Counted from the stretch's first letter, positions 1 to 13,450 are shown. The stretch is DNA of 64,000 nt from Dipteris shenzhenensis (GCA_047967505.1 CM106538.1); one strand, 5' to 3'. Notes: generated by a model from the letters alone, not told the origin. Numbers and translations are program-made.

Positions 1-3000
1 CCTTGTCTCTGTTGAAATCTTGCAATGCCTGCACTGGTATGCAAAGTAAGAAGAATGGAAGCCATGGAAACCCAAAGCTAGCCATTGACATCAGTGAAAA
101 CAAACTTCTGATCCTTAGCTATAGATATGACCCATCAGTTCTTGTAAGGATAGGGCTAAGTTGCAAATACCCTGGTAGAAACCTGCAATGCCAACACATT
201 CATACATCAACAGATGTTTCATATCAGTTTTGCCAATTACTTTCTATTATAATGCAAGAAAAAGTATTTTCCCTTTCCTTTTTTGTTCATAGATTGTACA
301 ACATCATGGCCAATATCTGCAGCTAGTCTTCTCACATTAGCAATAGTGCACGCAGCACTTTGTAACATGGTATCTTTCATGAGGCAACTCATAATGTCAA
401 GTCAGGAATCCCGTGTAATACACTTGCTAGCGTACACGAATCAACTTCCATATACAGACTTTAAAACTTGGGTGGAAGTGGGAGTTAAATTTGAGATTAC
501 AATTTCCAGCCGGGGAGAAAAAGGTGATCTAGAACGTAAATGTCCTAACAACGGTTTTGCGATTTTTGAAAATTGTGAAAGCTGCGCTCTACACTGCTAT
601 CTGAACGAAAGCTATACAAACAGATCTTCCAGGTTTAGTGATTTTTCGCTGGTACTGCCAGGACAGACGTAGCTTTGTACAGTCATTGTTTCCCGAACGA
701 AGAATTCAAAACCAAATGTGCTGTCAACGGACTAGCAAGCCAGCTGTGGACGGGAATGTGGTCGACACCGTCAATCTTTGCTGCCAACTGTTGTAGAAGA
801 GACAGACGACTTTGCTGGGCAGCACCTCTGAATTCAAGACTAGCAGGCAGCTCCGGCAGCTGCGGTTAGTGTATGTGGAGTAATAGGAGTTCGTATGCAT
901 CGAGCTGGTATACAGCACGATGTAACATTAGATTGCAAGCGGAGACAAGTTCTTCGCCAGGGAATGGGTTCAGCCACATAGTGGTGCTGTCAAATAGCGT
1001 GCAAAAAGTTACAAATCTTCTTAGCCTTGGGAAATTGGGTTCACCCTTGCAGAACGCTTTAGGACTGCTCAAATGCACAGGATCAGTGCCACGAGGAAAC
1101 AGCTGAGTCTGGAAAATAGATTGCACCTAGATTATCTGGACTGTCACTTTCTAAAGACTTCGGTATTCTTGGCCCTAAAGTGAAGACCAGTCATCGAAAC
1201 AAGCGTTTTAGCAGCTTCTTCTTATGGTTTCTCGAATGTCTGAAACCTCGAGTGTTGGGCTAATCATCAAATGGGCTGGCTACTGCGTAAAAGTTGCAAC
1301 TACCAACAGCTAGTTCTATGGCCAATGAAAACTTTCTATCCACTTGTAATCTCGATTAACGCTTGAACAGCTAGATTTTCTTAACGAGCCCAAATGAACA
1401 ATCAAAATATCAGTCCTAGCCAAGCCGAAATGAATTCTTAGAAGTTAGCCATATATTATAGTCGCCGCTCAAAAAAATCTTGGTCGCTTCGCTTTGAAGT
1501 CCGAGCACAGAATGGTGATGAACGCGATAAGACGGCGAAAATGCCGGGAGCCTGTATTGAAATATGCTAATGACAACCGCTCACTTCCGTTGGAACACAA
1601 TACAAGAGGGTGGCCAAACATACCTGAAGGCTGAGGTTATTCGATTCGAACACGATGCTTCAAATTATTGATTGACTGGAAGATAGAGATAGCAAGTTTG
1701 AATGGTATTTGACAGTATGAAGTTGTCACCTTGATTGTCCCTTTGTATATTGAGCAGCGATGATGCGAACTGTTGTCGAGATGTTTGCAACGGCGGATTA
1801 AGACATGGAGCTTTCGAGTCCTTGGCAGCCCCACAAGGCCTCTAAAGAGCCTCCTGCTTAAGCGACGATTGGAGAGGATTGAGAAAAAAAAGCAACGAAC
1901 GTTCAGCACTGCGACAATCCCGGTCGAGGGGTACAAATGCATGCATGCATGCCTGTGGAGGTTGCTGCGACGAAGGAAAAGAAACCGTTGTCTGAAAGCA
2001 ATTTGAGGAGCCGAGGAGTGACGGAGAGCTTCAAGGGAGTCAAGCAAAGCGTTGACAGCGCTCCAAGAGCTGAGAATGGCAAGAGGGTGAAGGATAGAAA
2101 AGCAAGCGAGCAACGCTGATAAGACCAGTAAGCACTCCGAAGAATTCGAGAAGGCTTACTTACATCCAGCTGATACTGGGTATGAAACACAGGATAGATG
2201 TTTGGTGGTCACTCCATTACTCATCGTCAATCCTTACAGTCAACCTCTCCGATCCGTAGGTAGTTCAGTCGTGAGATGGGATTTGTTATCGCAGAAGCTT
2301 GAATGGGTTGGCAGTAGATGGTCAGCTTGAGCATCATGTCTACAGCAAAGTCACGGGGTGACTATCAAGCACCTCTCATATACCTCGCAAGCAAGCTTTT
2401 AGCTCCCTGTATCAAGAGCACATACCTCCAACGTCTTACTCTATCGCCCTCCCTCATTTATTGTAGCAGCTAACGTCTTTCTCGATCACACTCTCTCATT
2501 CATGTAGTAGCCTTCATACAACACAACCGGTTTTATAATGCCTGAGGTACTGACCGCCGCTACCCAAGACTTGCAAATGCGTATTATAATCATGTAAATC
2601 GTGTACTTCCAGTGCTCATTAGCGCCTGCAATGGGTGTGTCTCAAGCACACTCTCATTCATTGTGGCATGTCTATTTTGAAATCACTGTGAGCTGGGTAA
2701 CGGGTTGGGTGTATGCATTATAGCTGGGGATCGGTGAAAGACTACTGAGAAAGCTGTCTTAATAGGTGGACGAGAAAGATTGGCAATGGGCATGGAGCGT
2801 TTGGGCGAAATATCTCATGAGCAGCAGTGGAGCTGCGCAGTGGGCAGATTAGAAAGAGAGCCAGGTAGCAAACCCAACTCAATGCGGAAGTGTGTTGTAC
2901 GAGGACTCACCAGGAGATGATCTGCCAAGGCAAACTACAGAGGTTGACAAGCTATTACAGTCCAAAAAAAATAAAGTTATTATAATTTACAGAATACGAC

Positions 3001-6000
3001 TGCTAACTAGTATAGAGAGATGCATCATGTATGCTTGGGTTAAGAGCTGTAGGAGCTGACAGGCCAGAGCCAGCAGCCATTCATGACGGCAAAGAGGTGA
3101 AACTTGAAAGAGTGGGCAAGGGGTTGGAACTTGAGTTTGGGAATAATAGCAAGCTAGCAGGCCTTGCAGCCTGCAGGTCTACGAGGTAACATACAACAAA
3201 ATTTGTGGCTCATTTGGCATATAAAATATATAAAATTGACAGGACTTGTAATGGTTTCCAGCCTTGCCATGGCAGCCTTATTATGTCCAGCTCAGCCGCT
3301 GACTAAGCGTGGCAGCGAGTCGGTTGGAAGGAAGGGTTTGCCTAATCAGAGGTGCTAGTGCCACGTGGGAGGCAGCCCTGCCTACATCAAGTGGATGCCT
3401 TAAATGTACGCGCACGATGGGCTCTATGAGTGGTGCTACGTGGAGACAGCCTGTCGTGTTGTGCCACGCTGGCCTACAACGCCCCTGGCCACATGAAGTG
3501 GATGGCTTCAATCCGCGTGCACAGACTGTGTGAATAGAGTCTGGACCATTTGTTGGGCACAATCAGTTCTGGTCTCTTGGGGGGACTTGAGTCTTGGGTA
3601 GCCGTATTGAAATCTTTTGGACAATAGCGTGCATTGCCAACTTGCTCTTTTTTGCTCTATTTGGAGACCATTTTGTCCTTTTTTCAACCTGCCACTTTCC
3701 TTATGTTTAATCCTATACAAAAAATAAAAGAGGCCCTTACAGCCATTGCATCTCTTTCACCCAATGTGCCACACGTGGCCGATTGGCTACCAAATTCAAT
3801 CCATCCTCTTTTCAGTCTGCCAAATGTTTCAAGATGCCATCTTGTGTAGATATATTATAGCCCTCCCTCAGACAGGAGTGCTCACCGCGTCACTCTTCAA
3901 AGAAAGGGGTGTGAGCGACTCAGGGAATCAGGATTATTGCGAGCACGCGTCTCTAATTCTTTCTCAAGAGACATGTTGACATTATTCATAGTAGGTTCTA
4001 GGCGACTACAAATCAAATTTCTCGAGAGTCGGAGCTGTGTGGCCCAGTGTGGGTTTTGAAACGAATGACCTTCCTGTAGTTTCGAGCCTTGAGCCTGGGT
4101 CGTGGAGATCGTTTCGTACAGGGCATGACTGCAGGGTGTAGCCTGCAGTTTTTTTACACGGCATCTGGTAACTCTGTATAAAATATATTTGGAATCTGGT
4201 ATTTCAGCCCACAGACTGTATACAGGTCCAAACTATACGTGATACTACAAATAGTCCCAACTTCCCAAGTCCACTCCTACTGGATCCATAGGACCCGAGA
4301 TCCCATGTTTCCGCAGACTCCAGCTTCGCATAGAATCACTGCACTCACCGTGCATCACGCAGAGTAAATTAATGCAGCTAAATTACAAACTCTAGGGAGG
4401 GTCTGGGACCAACTCTCTGTTCGTGCATACGAACATCGGGGTTCAGTCAGACATCATAGCTACTGAAGTAGCTTGGCTTCCTGTAGCTAGGACTCTAGCC
4501 TTCCGTCGTTCCATGGTCCATCGGTCCCGTTTCAACTTTTTCTATCTGAAGCTAAAGTTACATAAAGGGCACAATGCCATCTGCTTGCTTAGCTTACTAC
4601 CTAGGTCCTGTAGGTTATCTCAATGCTCAAGCTAGGGGTATTGTAGATTTCCCCGCATACCTGTAGAAATTTTCACATGACTCGACACGAGGTTCTACGA
4701 GGCACCGATCTAGCCTAAAGTGCACTACCATGGGTTCCTTATAAAAATACATTTGGGAGCTTCAACTATGCTCGCGACCTAAGCTCAGTAGGGTTCAGAC
4801 ACTGATAATGAGCGAGGAATCAAATCGTTCCTTTTCCCAGAAGGAAAACTGATAATTAGTTCCCTCTAGAGATATTGCACCTCAATTTCCAAACTCTGAT
4901 AGTCAGCAAGGAAGGGAGAAGTAAAATTCACTCTTAAAATTTAAGTGATTAACGTGCTCAACCTCGAGCGTACAGCCTACTATACCATCCACTGGGCCTG
5001 GGCACCGATCGGCGTCCCCTTGAGTCTTTTGGACTGCCAATTTCCAAACTCCAATGATATTCCTTGAGCTGCTCAGCTCAATGGTTGCCGCGAATCCCGC
5101 GATCCGAAAGTGATCCACGAGTTCTCTGGCTGCTGGCCTACTGGCTCGAGTGTGACTGTCGAGTCCCGACATGGCAAGGCCGCTTTGACTGCCCACTTGC
5201 CAGTCCGTGACCCATCCCATGGTACCTCTGACTCAGCATGTATGTGTCCTATCTCAGGAAGACATCTGTAATCGCATTACCTTGTACAAATTTGCAATCC
5301 TGCTTGTAAACTTTTGAACAGGCTAGCCGCACTCATACGATTAAACACCCTATCTCCCGACTCTCCGGTCCTTGGTAACTGGAGCCTATTACGGTGCCGG
5401 CAAAGACCGTGATCAAGCATTGATGAGAAAGTTCGCTGATTTTAGCAAAACTAGGCAATGCATTGTGCACCGATGACCGATATATGCAAGTTAATTTGCA
5501 AGCTGCAACCAGCTCGTTTGCCAAGAATCGGTGATGAATACTAGTAATAATAATCAGCGTGAATCTGAATCACCACGGAGTTACGGACGGCGCAGCAACG
5601 ATGAAAAAGCCATTCAAAGGCCAGATCAAGGGACCAGATTCCAGAGTGATACACATAATCCAGAATCCAGATTATGCATTGTTCAGCAGATTTAAGGCCA
5701 TTTGATAAACCCCAACACATGCAAGGACAGTTTTCTCCGTCTGATGAAAGTGACAATTGTCTAAAAGTCTCCCGAATCCAGACTCTACAACGACACGGCG
5801 TGAACGTACACGCTCTTAGAGCCATGGCGTTTGGGTTCTTAGATTAATTTCTTACATATGAATCTTTCTAGTTCTTTTTGAAAAGTTAACGCCGAATATA
5901 ATTTATCGGTGCATTCGAGAGGCGCTCTCATCAGGCATTTCTTTCAAAAGATCTCCGAACGGGGACTCGAAAACTTGGCTATTTTCGAGTTAAAGGTACA

Positions 6001-6484
6001 ATTTATCCGGCAACAGTCGTCGCATGCAACAATAGAGATTCGAGTCATACAATGTGGAAAGCTAGACACAGGAAGAAAATCAATGAATGAGTCGTACATA
6101 CATGATACTACTGGTTTCTTCTTTTTCTTTGATTGCCTTCACCTTAAACGCATTCAATCTGAGGTGAAAATGACCGTTGCCGGCTAAGGGGCAGACCACA
6201 CGGCACAAAGAATGCTAGGCTAGTGCCACTTCAAGGCCCCAAACTATATATTGCGTGTGAACAAAAGTGAAGGTGCCTTTAATGCTCTGGCTGAGCTTAC
6301 TGCATAGTCTGACGATCTGCAGGAAGAGCTGTAGGGTGTTGGAGACTTGTAGGTGGCAATGCTTCATTGGACAGAGAGAGCAGTCTGTCAGCTCCCGGAG
6401 CATTATAGCCAATGCACAGAAACACATGGCAAAAGCCTATTGGCTGGAGCAGGAATGGCGCACCAATGCTGAATTTTGCAACCT
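1..6484. other. Low-copy DNA with no recognisable gene
   Basis: Open frames here are short (at most 158 codons), overlap on both strands and show no family motif I know. The longest are minus 1637-2113 and plus 283-672. I see no clear exon chain, tRNA or transposon end. A short run of alternating GCATGC lies near 1937-1952. The stretch could hold introns, UTRs or old decayed repeats. I do not assign a function. Confidence 0.6.
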
Positions 6485-6612
6485 CCAAAATGGAGGTGCA
6501 AATTTGAGCACCAGTGGCGCTCAAGCTTGACCTCGAAAATAGTGAAGCTCCCCAAAGCTAGCCACCAGCTGCGCATTCGTGGAAGCGTGTGCACTGGACC
6601 TAATTGATCGTA
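6485..6612 (+). repeat. Dispersed repeat, copy 1
   Basis: This block resembles 8366-8505 in the same orientation. Shared landmarks in the same order are CAAAATGG, GAGCACCAGTGGC, CCTCGAAA, GCCACC, CCACCAG, GTGTGCACT and TGATC. The copies are clearly diverged. The family is not recognised; it may be an old non-autonomous transposon or a segmental copy. Confidence 0.55.
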
Positions 6613-8365
6613 TCTTTCGGGCTTGAATTTAAGCAAGCACAATTGTATAGTACACCCCCGGCGGTCCCGGCGGGAGGCTAATTAGCAGCCGGAGTACGTT
6701 TACTGACTTCTGAGTCCCTCGGATGGGTAAGTGACAAGTGTATTTACTAAAGAATCACGCCAGGGACGAAGATGGGTAGTGTACTTCACGCAAGCCGGTC
6801 AGTACTACCATAGTCCCTTCATGGATCAACCGTGGCACAGTGTAATAAGCACTGAGAATCGCTCCCGCTGCGGGCACGGAAAGCCACTATTTGGCAGTTT
6901 CATGGAGTCACGCTAGGTCTCCAGAGAGCATTCTGTGCTGCATCTGGCAACCGTGCATCAGCGATGCGCAAAAAACTGCACAGCAGCACGCCGACTGGCA
7001 TTTACTATCGTGCACTGTGCGTCGCTCTTGAGAATCTTGGAGGGCTTGCACCGTGCAGCCTCTTGCTACGGGAAACACTTTGCATTCCTTTGAATTCCTG
7101 GTGAAGCAAAGAATCCATACGAAAGTGGTGAAATCGGTGACGCGTGAGTGTAATAATAAAAGACGGACTGAGGCCCGAGGGGCACCTATGAATGGCATGC
7201 GAACTTACATGTTGCCAACCATTGTCAAGCAGTGCAAACTTCAAGGCACTGAGGAAATGATACTCCTCCGAACTGTGATCTGAGGGGAGTGATGCGCCGT
7301 TCTGGTTGCACGGCAGTCTGATGAAGCTAGCTTTCCAAGTTCCAACAAATATGATCAAGTAGCTGCAATTGGAAGAGGTGAGCTGGTGAGTGGAGAGCTC
7401 AGAGCTGCTCTCATCAGAGGAGAATTGCAGTGTGCACTGGGCTGCGGGCAGCATGCTCCTGAGTCGGAGACATGAACCGCTTGATTAACGAAGCCTCTCT
7501 CCATCAAATCAAGACTGTGAGAGTGCAGTGGGAACGTGTGTCTACAAGGGCGGGGGATTGCTACTTGATCAGATTTGAATCTGAGCAGCAGCAGAGTAGG
7601 ACGGATCATGAATCGATGCTCTTTTTGTTTTTGAACAAAATCAGTGGCATTGGATGCAAAACCCAACACGCGTTGTATGCAAAGTGCATACCCCCACATG
7701 CCTAATTCCTGAGCAAAGGCTCTGCGTCCTGGCAGCTCGAGCACCGACCTGCACGACTATTTGCATGCATTTCGATCGTCTGCTTGTCCTTTAGTGTATT
7801 TTGCACCTGTTGAAATTGAGAAAAACCAGCTATAGTTTTATGTGCCTTAAAAATAATGGCTGAGGTTTTGAATAATTTAGTTTTGAAAACGAAAACCGGG
7901 TGTGAGATTGGAAATGTGGCTTCACTTGGAGAGTGTCCTTACTTTGATTGGCTCGGAAAAGAGGTTTCTCGCTAGCACTACTTCGATTCCCCTCAAGGTG
8001 AGAGAGTCGCTGGTGTCAACATAGCCCACGAGCAGCAAAGCCCCTGTGTAGTTGGTCAAGTGTGTGTAATATGCCTAATGGAAAATCAATGCAGAGTGAC
8101 ACTCCCTTCTCACAATTTAGGGTCTCTGCACACGAGACACAAATGCGTAGCTGGTGGCACAACAAGATTTTGCTCACACACATAAATTCCTCAAGGAGGC
8201 TTTGGCATTTAGTAGAGGTTGGATAGAGGTCTGAGCACTTGCAAGGAGCTCTGCACTTGAGAGGTGGGAAGTTCTCATTGGTGTACCCATCCAAATTTAA
8301 TCTACTCTCAGTTTGAAATGCTAGTCTCCTACTGGCTGGAGGTGAAATAGAGCACTGGTGCTCAA
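6613..8365. other. No gene seen
   Basis: Overlapping short frames occur on both strands (for example minus 7005-7454 and minus 7355-7744), with no recognisable domain. No transposon termini, RNA gene or array was seen. Confidence 0.5.
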
Positions 8366-8505
8366 AATGGCACCTTTAAAAAATGAGTTGAAAAAACGAG
8401 CACCAGTGGCACTCCAACTGTGCCTCGAAATTTGAGCCACCCTTCAAACCTCACCACCAGTGGTGCATTTTAGGCCACGTGTGCACTAAGCCTTAGTGAT
8501 CAATC
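8366..8505 (+). repeat. Dispersed repeat, copy 2
   Basis: Diverged partner of 6485-6612. It carries the same ordered landmarks, with a short A-rich insertion after the first one. Confidence 0.55.
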
Positions 8506-8518
8506 CTTGGGGTGTAAT

Positions 8519-9008
8519 GTGAATGCATATATAAATTAGGGAATGTCTATTAGAGTTCATCTAGCAACCATTGGCCCCTTACCGCCTGTAGCCTCTGCAA
8601 GTTGAGGTGAATCCTTTACAACAGAGGACAGTCCCTATGAATAGGTAAAGCCACCTACAACGTTGAATGGGCTTCTTTTTTTGGTTTGTAGGAAACAGAC
8701 TTTGGATTTTTGCAGGTTGATAGATGGTGCCTCAAGCCACCCCATAGAACCTTTGTAGCAAGTAAAGATATCTACCGAAGCTAGTTGGCATGGTCCATGG
8801 GTGCAATTTGAATGCATATGTAGACTATTGAATGTTCAATCATTTAGAACTCATCTCATCCCCAGCTCCAACAATCCTCCAACAATCACCCACCATTGAA
8901 GCTTTTGCAAGCTGTGGTGAGTTATTTATTTTTTTGATTTACAGGAATTCAACTTTGGTTTCTAGTTGCCAAGAGGTGACTCAAGCCCCTCCTAGAACCT
9001 TTTGAACG
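8519..9008 (+). repeat. Diverged tandem duplication, two units
   Basis: Unit 1 (about 8519-8805) and unit 2 (about 8809-9008) share ordered landmarks: GAATGCATAT, TTTTGCAAGCTG/CTCTGCAAGTTG, a T-run followed by GTAGGAA/ACAGGAA, ACTTTGG, CTCAAGCC and TAGAACCTTT. The units are diverged and differ in length. No coding signal. Confidence 0.5.
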
Positions 9009-9015
9009 AGTTAAG

Positions 9016-9266
9016 TGTTGGATTGTGAATGTGAGAAGATGAAGAAGGAAACATGCATGCAAAGAGAAAGAGATCAGGGAGCAAACAAAGAGAGCGACCA
9101 TTCATATAAAAGAAGACTTTGTTGTTTGTATTGAGAAAACATGCATTCTTGTAGAACATCAAGTAGTTATTTGGCTACAACCAATTGAGTGATTAGCGCA
9201 AACATGCGCGCGTGATCCGGTTGATTATTTTAGGCTAATCACATTTGGGAGTTAATTATTCTAAGA
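9016..9266 (-). repeat. 3' LTR of copia-B
   Basis: On the minus strand a G-rich polypurine tract (9267-9280, seven Gs) is followed by a 251-bp segment starting TCTTAGAATA and ending CAATCCAACA. The expected TG start seems mutated to TC. The start is uncertain by a few bases. There is no second LTR in the window to confirm it. Confidence 0.55.
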
Positions 9267-9350
9267 CCCCCCCTTAACTCTAAATGTGAGAGCAGTTCTG
9301 AGATACTACTGCGGGCTAGAAAGGCCAATTGAGATGCAACATTTCCAATG

Positions 9351-10922
9351 TTACGGGCCTAGAAGAGAATTCATGAGCACATCAGCCTTCATTTCTGCTG
9401 TTGGGACATATGCTAACCGGACCGTGCCATTGTCCACATGATCTTTTAGAAAGTGGTACTTTAGATCTATGTGTTTAGTGCGATCACTTTGCATGACATT
9501 ATGAGCTATCGCGATGTAGGACTGGTTGTTCAAGTGAAGAGTGAATGGCCCTTTGATTGAAACACCGAGCTCGTGGAGGAGACCTTTGATCCATAAGCCA
9601 TCCCGAACCGCCGCTGCTGATGCAATGTATTCAGCCTCAGTAGTGGACATGGCAATGGTAGCCTGCTTCTTGGAATGCCAAGTGATGGGTCTAGATGCCA
9701 TTTGGTATAGGAAGCCAGTGGTAGACTTCCTAGTGTCGAGGTCACCACCCCAGTCTGCATCGCACCAACCTGTGGGAGTCATTGACTTGTCGAAGTAGTA
9801 GGAGATTCGGACATTCTGAGGGTACTGCAGATAGCAAAATAGTCGTTGAACAACTTGCCAGTGTTGACGACCAAGATTTTGCATATGTTGAGATACCTGT
9901 GAAGCTGAGAAGGCAATGTCAGGGTGCGTGTAGGTCACCAAATACCGGATCGAGCCAACCGCCTCACAATAGGGGATGTTGCTCATGAGGACTTTCATTT
10001 CTTCATCACTTCGAGACATTAATTTGGAAAACTGCTGGTTGGCCTGCATGGGTGTGGAGATTGGCTTGGAAGCACTCATTTAAAATTGGTGTAAGATGTC
10101 CAGGATGTAGCGACGTTGGACCAGCTTGATATAGACAGATTGAGGGTTGCGTTGGATCTGTATCCCAAGGCAATACTGAGCTGGTCCATTGTCTGTCATC
10201 TCAAATTCAAGTGAGAGTTGCATTTTAATTTGAACGAGAAAATCTAAATCATTAGAGGAAAGAAGCAAATCATCCACATAGAGTCCAAGGATACAGTAAG
10301 CAAGATGGGACCTGGACCATTTGATGTAGACACTCGAGTCAGAGCATGTGCGTTTGAAGCCGAGTTCGTTGAGAAACTTGTGAAGACGGTGATACCAGAC
10401 ACTTGGAGATTGTTTGAGACCGTATAAGTTCTTGAGGAGGAGGCAAACTTTATTTTCTTGACCTGAAGGTTCATATCCTCTGGGCTGGCATATGTAGACT
10501 CGTTGATATTTCGAAAGCACTCCATTCAGAAACTCGGTCTTCACATCCATTTGATGCTAGTGGAGGCCTTTCGATGCGCTGAGAGCTATGATTAGCCCGA
10601 GGGATTGAATTTTGATTACGGGGGCATACGTTTCAGCATAATCAATGCCATGGATTTGAGAGAAGCCTTGTGCCACGAGCCTAGCTTTGTAGCAAGAGAT
10701 GGAGCCGTCTGCATTGAACTTTTTCTTTAAAAGCCATTTCGAACCAATGATCTTGCGCTTGTTCGGAGGGTCGACTAAGATCCATGCATGGTTCTTTGAG
10801 AGGGACTCAAATTTATCGTCCATGGCATTTCTCCATAATGGGGCTTCAGGGGAGTGAAGAGCCGATTGAAGAGGTATGTGATCATCGACCCTGCCAACGG
10901 GGGGCTGTGTTGATGCACCCAA
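9351..10922 (-). pseudogene. copia-B reverse transcriptase and RNase H remnant
   Basis: Three collinear minus-strand frames make one broken Pol. Frame 10557-10922 holds the RT start, with KWLLKKKFNADGSISCYKARL and the GIDYAETYAPV motif. Frame 10080-10550 holds the RT core, with MDVKTEFLNG, the LYGLKQSPSVWY box and the catalytic YVDDLL. Frame 9351-10079 holds RNase H, with WCDADWGGDLDTRKSTTGF, ATIAMSTTEAEY and KHIDLKYHFLKD. These are diagnostic of Ty1/copia Pol. A stop separates the first two frames near 10553. The RNase H DADW and TEAEY residues are intact; the final ADVLMNSLL is degenerate against the usual ADIFTKPL. The enzyme would copy element RNA into DNA; this copy cannot make the complete protein. 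Confidence 0.92.
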
Positions 10923-11495
10923 GGAGTAGTCAGAGTCACGAAAGCATTGTCCATACTAATCGCGAGTGGAACGAGAGGACCTTTGGATGGGCAGCTACGT
11001 GGGCGATCCGTGAGTTACATTACGGAGGGAATCCTCTTGATCAAGATGGAGCCAAGGTTGAGCGTCGACGTAGCCTTCGGGATCAATGGGTTCTATGGGA
11101 GGGTCAAGCATCACTGGTGAAAGGGGAGCAGTAGACTGCTTCGTAGGTGCATCTTCTTGGTTGATTTGTGTGGGATTTTGGGGATCTGGTCGGAGATGAA
11201 GAGGATTGAACAGAATTGGAGTTGACTACACAGATGAAGGGGCGTTGACATATTTTAACTGGAGTTGTGCCTTTGTTTGCTGGAGGGAACATCACGTTGC
11301 GCGATTGGGTGGATGAGGACCACCAAGCGGAGTGATAGGTTGCATGGTTGCGATGTGGACTGGTGGATTCACTGAACGTGGCATGAGCGGGATGCCATCC
11401 TCATCCTCATCCTCGGGATGATAGAGAGTTTTTGGGTTGTGAAGTTGGGATATGGTTCCAGAAGAGAGATGGGGAAGGGTGACCTTGATCGTCAT
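10923..11495 (-). pseudogene. copia-B hinge between integrase and RT
   Basis: Minus-strand frames 11104-11295 and 11292-11495 are rich in Pro, Ser and Thr, with a PEDEDEDG acidic patch. This is what the poorly conserved linker before copia RT usually looks like. It is collinear with the RT frames below it and is cut off at 11509 by the copia-A LTR. It is placed by position, not by a motif. Confidence 0.55.
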
Positions 11496-11509
11496 GTTCG
11501 TCCTCCTTG

Positions 11510-11866
11510 TGTGAAGAAAGTGGGAGAGAAGTAAGGAGTCTCACTTGCAAGTTTCTCACATACACAATGGGGAATACACACAAAGGTGGAGGCTGAAAAC
11601 AGTTTTCCTCTTCTTAGTTGTGAAGGCCAAAAGAACTCTCTCTTAGTACAAAAGGAATAGATGAACCCTATATGTGGGTCTCAAACCAAACTCAGCTAAC
11701 CTAGGTGGCATACTAACTGAGCCACTAACTAGAGTACATAAAGGTAGTTATCATCCAGCTATTATTCATGGGTGGTGTACCAATCGCATCTATAGCTAAC
11801 AAGTCAGTGACATAAATGCACAACGGTCACCCTGGCATATCACGAGTGGAGCTCGATATCTCAACA
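11510..11866 (-). repeat. 3' LTR of copia-A minus copy
   Basis: 357 bp on the minus strand, starting TGTTGAGATATCG right after a GAGGGGGAG polypurine tract and ending CTTTCTTCACA. It matches the split LTR of the plus copy (29465-29565 plus 32156-32401) along its length. Confidence 0.88.
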
Positions 11867-11879
11867 CTCCCCCTCGAGC

Positions 11880-13231
11880 TCAATCCCAATTCTTGCACAC
11901 CAAGCAGGTCTCTGAACTTGCGCAGCTTTTCTGCACCCAATGCCTTTGTGAATATGTCAGCTACCTCATCCTCTGTGCTAACATAAACCAAATCAATAAA
12001 ACCTTCTAGAACCTTCTCTCGCACGTAGTGATAATGCACCTCAATGTACTTTGTTCTAGCATGATAGACTGGGTTATTTGCCAAGTGTATACTGCTCATG
12101 TTGTCACAATAAATGACAATTGGCCCATCTGTAGACTGATGCATATCATAAAGTGGCTTACGCAACCAAGCTACCTCACATGCAACCATTGCTGCACCCC
12201 TATACTCAACCTCTGTGCTCGACAAGGCAACTGTAGGCTGCTTCTTGCTGCTCCAAGTGACTGCAGCACTCCCAAAAGAAAACACATATCCACTAGTAGA
12301 TCATTTATCAGAAATAGAACTAGTGCAATCAGCATCAGTATATCCATACAACTGTATTTGAACCCCACTCTCATAAAATAGTCCATACTACAATGTGGAC
12401 TTCACATACCTCAGTATGCATCTAGCCACATCTAAATGCGATTTCCTTGGAGCCTGCATAAACTAACTTACGAACCCAATAGCATAGCTCAAATCTGGCA
12501 TGGTAATAGTCATATAAATCAAACTTCCTACTATGCGTCTGTACATAGTAGGGTCTTCCAGAAGCTCACCTGCATCTGTGCTCAGCTTCACATTCTGCTC
12601 CAAAGGAACTGAAATAGGCTTACAGCTTGTCATCCCATATCTGGACAGCATGTCCAATCCATATTACCTGTGCAAGAGCCAATCACCTCAATGCCCAAGA
12701 AATAACGCAGCTCTCCCAAATCCTTCATCTCAAACTTCTGCTTCAATAGCATTTTCACATGAAGGATATCTTCATCACTATCACCTGTGATGATCAAATC
12801 ATCAAGATAAATGATAAGCAGCATAATACCTTTCTCTGTTTTTCTCACATAAAGTGAGAAATCTACCGTGAAATCTGAAAGCCAATAGTGACAAGATACA
12901 GTCCTATCTTGTCAGACCATGCTCTGGGTGCTTGCTTTAAGCCATACAAGGATTTCTTCAACCTACAAACAAACTCAGGAAGAACAGCATGCATATAACT
13001 TGGTGGTTGCTCCATATAGACCTCTTCTTGCAAATCACCATGCAAGAAGGCATTCTTTACATCCATCTGATGTAAAGACCATCCCTTTGATGTAGCCATC
13101 AATGACTGCTCTTACAGTTGCCATCCTTGCAACTGGACTGAATGTTTCTTCATAATCAATGCCATATGTCTATGCATACCCCTTGACAACTAATCTTGCC
13201 TTGTATCTACTCACAGAACCATTTGCATTGT
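11880..13231 (-). pseudogene. copia-A minus copy: RT second part and RNase H
   Basis: Collinear minus-strand frames 12863-13102 (MDVKNAFLHGDLQEEVYM, then KKSLYGLKQAPRAW), 12630-12848 (catalytic YLDDLIITGD) and 12463-12657 (RT connection, KPISVPLEQNVKLS) lead into RNase H at 11827-12381 (SSTEVEYRGA, YCDNMSSIHLANNP, ADIFTKALGAEKLR). The reading frame changes several times. The upstream part of the same RT lies beyond the CACTA insertion, from 23257. Reading across the TGT duplication restores register with the sister copy, so the two halves belong to one gene. Confidence 0.92.
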
Positions 13232-13249
13232 CACTACTACACACGGATC

Positions 13250-13450
13250 CTATTGCGACATTTATATACCGACGTTTAGCGCCCACATGGCGTTAATTGT
13301 CAGTATGAAAAGTGGGTTCCGTAAAGCATCGCTATATAGCGACGCTTGGCAAAAGTCCCTATATAGTGACTTTTATAAAGGTCGCTATATAGCGACTTTT
13401 ATAAAGGTCGCTATATAGCGACACTGATATACTATTTTATAGCGACGTTT
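13250..13450. promoter_or_regulatory. Left subterminal repeat cluster of CACTA-1
   Basis: Several full or partial copies of the palindrome GTCGCTATATAGCGAC (for example near 13334, 13405 and the close variants between), with GCGACGTTT-type half sites. In CACTA elements, subterminal repeats bind the element's own TnpA-type protein and bring the ends together. That role is inferred here. Confidence 0.75.

Larger units (their letters stand above)
9016..11509 (-). mobile_element. Ty1/copia retrotransposon copia-B, 3' half
   Basis: Order along the minus strand is hinge, reverse transcriptase, RNase H, polypurine tract, 3' LTR. The gag, protease and integrase part and the 5' LTR are absent. The element stops exactly where the LTR end of copia-A begins (11510), so copia-A probably inserted here. 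Its protein differs clearly from copia-A, so it is another lineage. Frameshifts and stops between the RT blocks make it a dead copy. Confidence 0.88.

Noticed and set aside
283-672. 129-codon plus-strand ORF as a gene
   Set aside because: No recognisable domain; could be part of an exon but nothing supports it.
1637-2113. 158-codon minus-strand ORF as a gene
   Set aside because: It overlaps other frames on both strands, has no known motif, no splice context and ordinary length for chance.
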